Source: Nitrososphaerales archaeon TH5895 (GTDB lineage: Archaea > Thermoproteota > Nitrososphaeria > Nitrososphaerales > Nitrososphaeraceae). From it: 8,149 nucleotides of DNA. Positions 6,218 through 8,149 of the stretch are shown piece after piece; the first letter of the stretch is position 1; each line of letters begins with the position of its first letter. Where the stretch lies: positions 1-8,149 of the forward strand of contig JAATVS010000093.1 of NCBI GenBank assembly GCA_014523695.1. Reading direction: 5' to 3'. Both the position numbers and the translations under genes were made by a program. The notes beneath the pieces were generated by a model. It searched no databases and was not told the DNA's origin. It worked only from the letters and a program-made list of their open reading frames with translations.

Positions 6218-6754
6218 ATGACTCAATCAATAAAAAGACCTTATGGCATTACGATCCTAGCTATTCTAGCCATAGTTGGTGGTATGGTGTTAATATTTGG
6301 AGGACTGTCATCTTTAGTATCTGGAGCATTCTTTGCGGTAATACCTATTGAAGATGTCATGACTCAGCTGCAGCAACAGGAGAAAGTACAGCAGCAAACG
6401 CAGAACCTAGCAGAGTTACATGATCTAATCCAACTGCTGGGAAGTAGTAGTGTAGTTTTGGGTACGGTTGTGATGGTAATTGGTATAGGATATCTGATTG
6501 TGTCTTATGGTCTACTAAAAGGAAGAGAGTGGGCGTGGACTATCACAGTGGTACTTACAACTATATCAGTTATAGTCCAAATAGTATTTATTATAACAAC
6601 AAGCATGCTTAATGCATCATTAAATCATGATACAAATACCTCATTATATCATTTAGTTGATCAAGTAATCGGAATTACGATCAATGGAGTTATTCTCTAC
6701 TATCTCTATCGTCCTTCCGTGAAAACATACTTCAAAAAATCCCACGCCTCATGA
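6218..6754 (+). CDS. Small four-helix integral membrane protein
   Basis: A 178-residue membrane protein of unknown function. From the chosen start (MTQSIKRPYG) there is a short basic N-terminus, then a hydrophobic Gly-rich helix (about 11-34). A Gln-rich soluble loop (about 45-65, with QLQQQEKVQQQTQ) is followed by helices at about 74-94, 101-124 and 145-163, and a basic tail ending YFKKSHAS. The opening RPYGITILAILAIVGGMVLIFGG resembles a group of short membrane proteins I associate with Nitrososphaeria, often present in several copies. No catalytic or transport motif is visible. The frame could also open at a GTG 24 bases upstream, but the ATG is preferred because of the upstream T-rich box and because the extra residues (MLRKHECT) break the usual N-terminus. 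The gene stands alone, divergent from the radical SAM gene. Confidence 0.8.
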   Translation: MTQSIKRPYGITILAILAIVGGMVLIFGGLSSLVSGAFFAVIPIEDVMTQLQQQEKVQQQTQNLAELHDLIQLLGSSSVVLGTVVMVIGIGYLIVSYGLLKGREWAWTITVVLTTISVIVQIVFIITTSMLNASLNHDTNTSLYHLVDQVIGITINGVILYYLYRPSVKTYFKKSHAS

Positions 6755-6774
6755 ACAATTCAAGAATAAAAAAT

Positions 6775-6795
6775 AAGCCTTTCAACTTGGGGCTT
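6775..6795 (+). terminator. Weak stem-loop after the membrane protein gene
   Basis: AAGCC and GGCTT form a 5-bp stem with an 11-base loop about 20 bases after the stop codon. No strong T-run follows. It could mark the 3' end of the transcript, but archaeal termination relies mostly on T-tracts, so support is slight. Confidence 0.2.
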
Positions 6796-6900
6796 GAGTA
6801 GAATTGACACGTAGTGTCAGCTCTCCTACTTCTTCGTCTTCTTTGTTATTGCAGATAATCTTGTGAGGTTGAATGTGTGTGTGAATCATTTCCCTCTCTT

Positions 6901-7443
6901 TTACTTCCATTCCCATTCTTGTGCTGATAGATTTCCCTCTCTATCTATCTCAAGTTTAAAGATTGTCATCAAGTTATTCATAAATGCTAGATCGCCTGTT
7001 GAAGGTGTGCTCCAAATTCCCACTCCTCGGGATAAAACCTTACCCTCTTGAGTTAGCTGTCCTACCACTTGATTGGTCCAGGTTGCTACCTCGCCGTCCT
7101 CCGTCATTATGAAACCTTGTCCTTTGCTATTGAAGGCTCCATTAGCCTGAAGGTGGCTTACAGTTGTTCCTGTATTTGTAAAATTTATGTCATTATTTAT
7201 AGTTCCGTTAGCAATAAAAGTAAATTCTAACTGGGGCTGTGGCGTAACGCCCAATACTCTCTGTCCGACAACCTTGCCTTTCTCCACAAAAAACGGATTT
7301 CCTAGCGAAATTGTACTATTGTTACTATTAGTACTAGCATATATTCTATATGAGTCCATCACGTTGAGAGTTGTAGCAGCTATACCAAGTATCGCAAGCA
7401 CAAATGCTGCTGTAATATTGATAACAATCACTTTTTTTGTCAT
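6901..7443 (-). CDS. Membrane-anchored or secreted DUF3224-like beta-barrel protein
   Basis: A 180-residue protein with a basic start (MTKK), a hydrophobic helix at residues 5-26 (uncleaved anchor or signal peptide), then an extracytoplasmic domain. That domain is rich in short beta strands and has possible N-glycosylation sequons at N42, N79, N87 and N171. Its core has GQGFIMTEDGEVATWTNQVVGQ (about 108-129), GKVLSRGVGIWSTPSTGDLAFMNN and a closing FKLEIDREGNLSAQEWEWK. I associate this pattern with DUF3224 / allene-oxide-cyclase-barrel-like small proteins, but that comes from memory of the pattern. No enzymatic residues can be assigned. The frame can begin at an ATG 15 bases upstream (7458), but a TTAAATAAAG box is centred about 29 bp from the ATG at 7443 and only about 15 bp from the upstream one, so 7443 is chosen. 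The role outside the cell is unknown. Confidence 0.8.
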   Translation of the reverse strand: MTKKVIVINITAAFVLAILGIAATTLNVMDSYRIYASTNSNNSTISLGNPFFVEKGKVVGQRVLGVTPQPQLEFTFIANGTINNDINFTNTGTTVSHLQANGAFNSKGQGFIMTEDGEVATWTNQVVGQLTQEGKVLSRGVGIWSTPSTGDLAFMNNLMTIFKLEIDREGNLSAQEWEWK

Positions 7444-7467
7444 TACCCACGTTATCATTGGATATTG

Positions 7468-7477
7468 CTTTATTTAA
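7468..7477 (-). promoter_or_regulatory. TATA box deciding the start of the secreted barrel protein
   Basis: TTAAATAAAG on the minus strand is a good archaeal TATA match, centred about 29 bp upstream of the ATG at 7443. A transcript starting there would exclude the upstream ATG at 7458. Confidence 0.6.
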
Positions 7478-7546
7478 CTTCATTATCTTCAATATTATGG
7501 GCTTGCTGTGATTTGAATTTGATATGTTCCAAACTCAAACATGAAA

Positions 7547-7556
7547 TACATTTAAG
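7547..7556 (+). promoter_or_regulatory. TATA-like box of the alpha-beta barrel protein gene
   Basis: TACATTTAAG is centred about 25-28 bp upstream of the two adjacent ATG codons at 7576 and 7579, consistent with a leaderless mRNA. Confidence 0.5.
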
Positions 7557-7575
7557 AAATTGTGTGTAAGTAGCA

Positions 7576-7974
7576 ATGATGCAAGCAGATGATAGTGTAG
7601 ATCATGAAAGCCAAAAGAAGTTCATGTGCATTGCTACATTTCTGCCTCTAAAGAGTTGGAGGTACATGATTCCTTTTCAACTAATGACATCGAAAGTATT
7701 AAAACAGATAAGGCGAAATGAGGGAGTAATTAATTATGCAGTAAAGGCTAATTTCCTTAAGAGGCATTTTTGGACATTTTCAATATGGAAGGATCATAAC
7801 TCACTCAGACAGTTTGTTATGTCAGAACCTCATGCTACAGCTGTCAAGAAGTTCTCGGAATGGGCTGGAGAGGGTTCCGCATTTGTGGAATGGAGTAGCC
7901 AAAGTGAGGTGATTGATTGGAGAGAGGCATTCAAAAAGCTTCAGGAACCCACATTCTATTACAACAAGGAGTGA
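7576..7974 (+). CDS. Dimeric alpha-beta barrel (ABM / DUF3291-like) protein
   Basis: A 132-residue protein. Residues about 16-105 fit the ferredoxin-like dimeric alpha-beta barrel fold of antibiotic-biosynthesis-monooxygenase-like proteins. A first strand, FMCIATFLPL (16-25), is followed by a helix (LMTSKVLKQIRRNEG) and a strand, VINYAVKANFLKRHFWTFSIWKD (51-73). A helix, NSLRQFVMSEPHATAVKKF (75-93), leads into a final strand, SAFVEWS. The pattern R..GV..Y...A....R.FWT.S.W.D...L..FV.S.PH is the signature I rely on. Members of this superfamily include small-molecule monooxygenases and haem-degrading enzymes, but many have no known activity, so none is assigned. Two consecutive ATGs open the frame; either could be used. 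The stop codon lies inside a 22-bp sequence that is repeated 66 bp downstream. It is divergent from the secreted barrel protein gene with separate promoters. Confidence 0.8.
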   Translation: MMQADDSVDHESQKKFMCIATFLPLKSWRYMIPFQLMTSKVLKQIRRNEGVINYAVKANFLKRHFWTFSIWKDHNSLRQFVMSEPHATAVKKFSEWAGEGSAFVEWSSQSEVIDWREAFKKLQEPTFYYNKE

Positions 7975-8046
7975 GTCAAAGTCATCAGATTCTTTACCTA
8001 CTATATACTTCCTGCAGAAATTGGTTACAACAAGGAGTGAGTCAAA
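7959..8046 (+). repeat. 22-bp direct repeat around the stop codon of the barrel gene
   Basis: A 22-bp sequence beginning TTACAACAAGG and ending GAGTCAAA occurs at 7959-7980 and again, identically, at 8025-8046, offset by 66 bp. The first copy covers the last codons and stop (YNKE*) of the upstream gene. The second is in a frame that reads AEIGYNKE* with no start of its own. The 44 bp between the copies are not clearly similar to the sequence before the first copy, so this is either an old, diverged 66-bp tandem duplication or a recombination scar. Confidence 0.85.
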
Positions 8047-8149
8047 AATCCTCGATTGGATAAAGCCCATTCAAATTTAGCCATTACATCGAAGGGAAAA
8101 AGTATCTTGTCCAGAATTAAAGCGAGTCCCATTTGTTAAACCGTTACAT
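8047..8149. other. Right-edge sequence, nothing recognised
   Basis: The last hundred bases contain no start codon with a promoter and no recognisable protein end on either strand. A minus-strand frame across 7822-8070 is an antisense shadow of the barrel gene. Confidence 0.4.

Noticed and set aside
6888..6942. 12-bp direct repeat ATTTCCCTCTCT at 6888 and 6931
   Set aside because: Short, low-complexity pyrimidine tract, with one copy inside the coding region; chance is sufficient.
7187..7477. 96-codon plus-strand ORF with hydrophobic stretch
   Set aside because: It is antisense to the secreted barrel protein; its hydrophobic part mirrors the signal/anchor helix of that gene.
7822..8070. 82-codon minus-strand ORF
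   Set aside because: Antisense shadow of the alpha-beta barrel gene plus the duplicated 22-bp segment, with no family match.

Overview
The window looks like chromosomal DNA of an ammonia-oxidising soil archaeon (Nitrososphaeria/Thaumarchaeota, possibly the Nitrosocosmicus/Nitrososphaera branch). This is inferred from several features. The base composition is AT-rich and gene density is low, with roughly 60% of the bases in intact genes. TATA-like boxes sit about 25-31 bp upstream of start codons with no Shine-Dalgarno, which is the pattern of leaderless archaeal transcripts. The proteins are also of types I associate with this group: a helix-turn-helix plus coiled-coil protein, a TM-anchored secreted beta-barrel-like protein, and a small four-helix membrane protein. 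No rRNA, tRNA, CRISPR array, transposase or complete mobile element was seen.

Layout. At the left edge is the N-terminal part of a SAM-dependent methyltransferase (minus strand, running off the window). It is followed by a decayed ester cyclase (SnoaL-like) gene with one in-frame stop and two frameshifts, then a 181-residue double zinc-ribbon protein (minus, TTG start). About 730 bp without a convincing gene follow. Next are a remnant of an alkyl-sulfatase-type metallo-beta-lactamase-fold hydrolase (minus) and a 459-residue HTH/coiled-coil protein (minus). The HTH gene's promoter is preceded by a 21-bp tandem repeat array ending about 40 bp before the start codon. After a poorly coding stretch holding one doubtful plus-strand ORF comes a 359-residue radical SAM protein with a SPASM/twitch-like cysteine-rich C-terminus (minus). 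Divergent from it is a four-helix membrane protein (plus). Then come a secreted/anchored DUF3224-like barrel protein (minus) and, divergent from that, a dimeric alpha-beta barrel (ABM/DUF3291-like) protein (plus). A 22-bp direct repeat flanks the last gene's stop codon.

The genes do not form an obvious operon: almost every intact gene has its own promoter and wide spacers. The region reads as a collection of single-gene units with at least two dead metabolic genes between them. The most interesting signal is the pairing of the HTH/coiled-coil gene with the helically phased repeat array just upstream of its TATA box, which could be a multi-site operator or activating array, perhaps for autoregulation.
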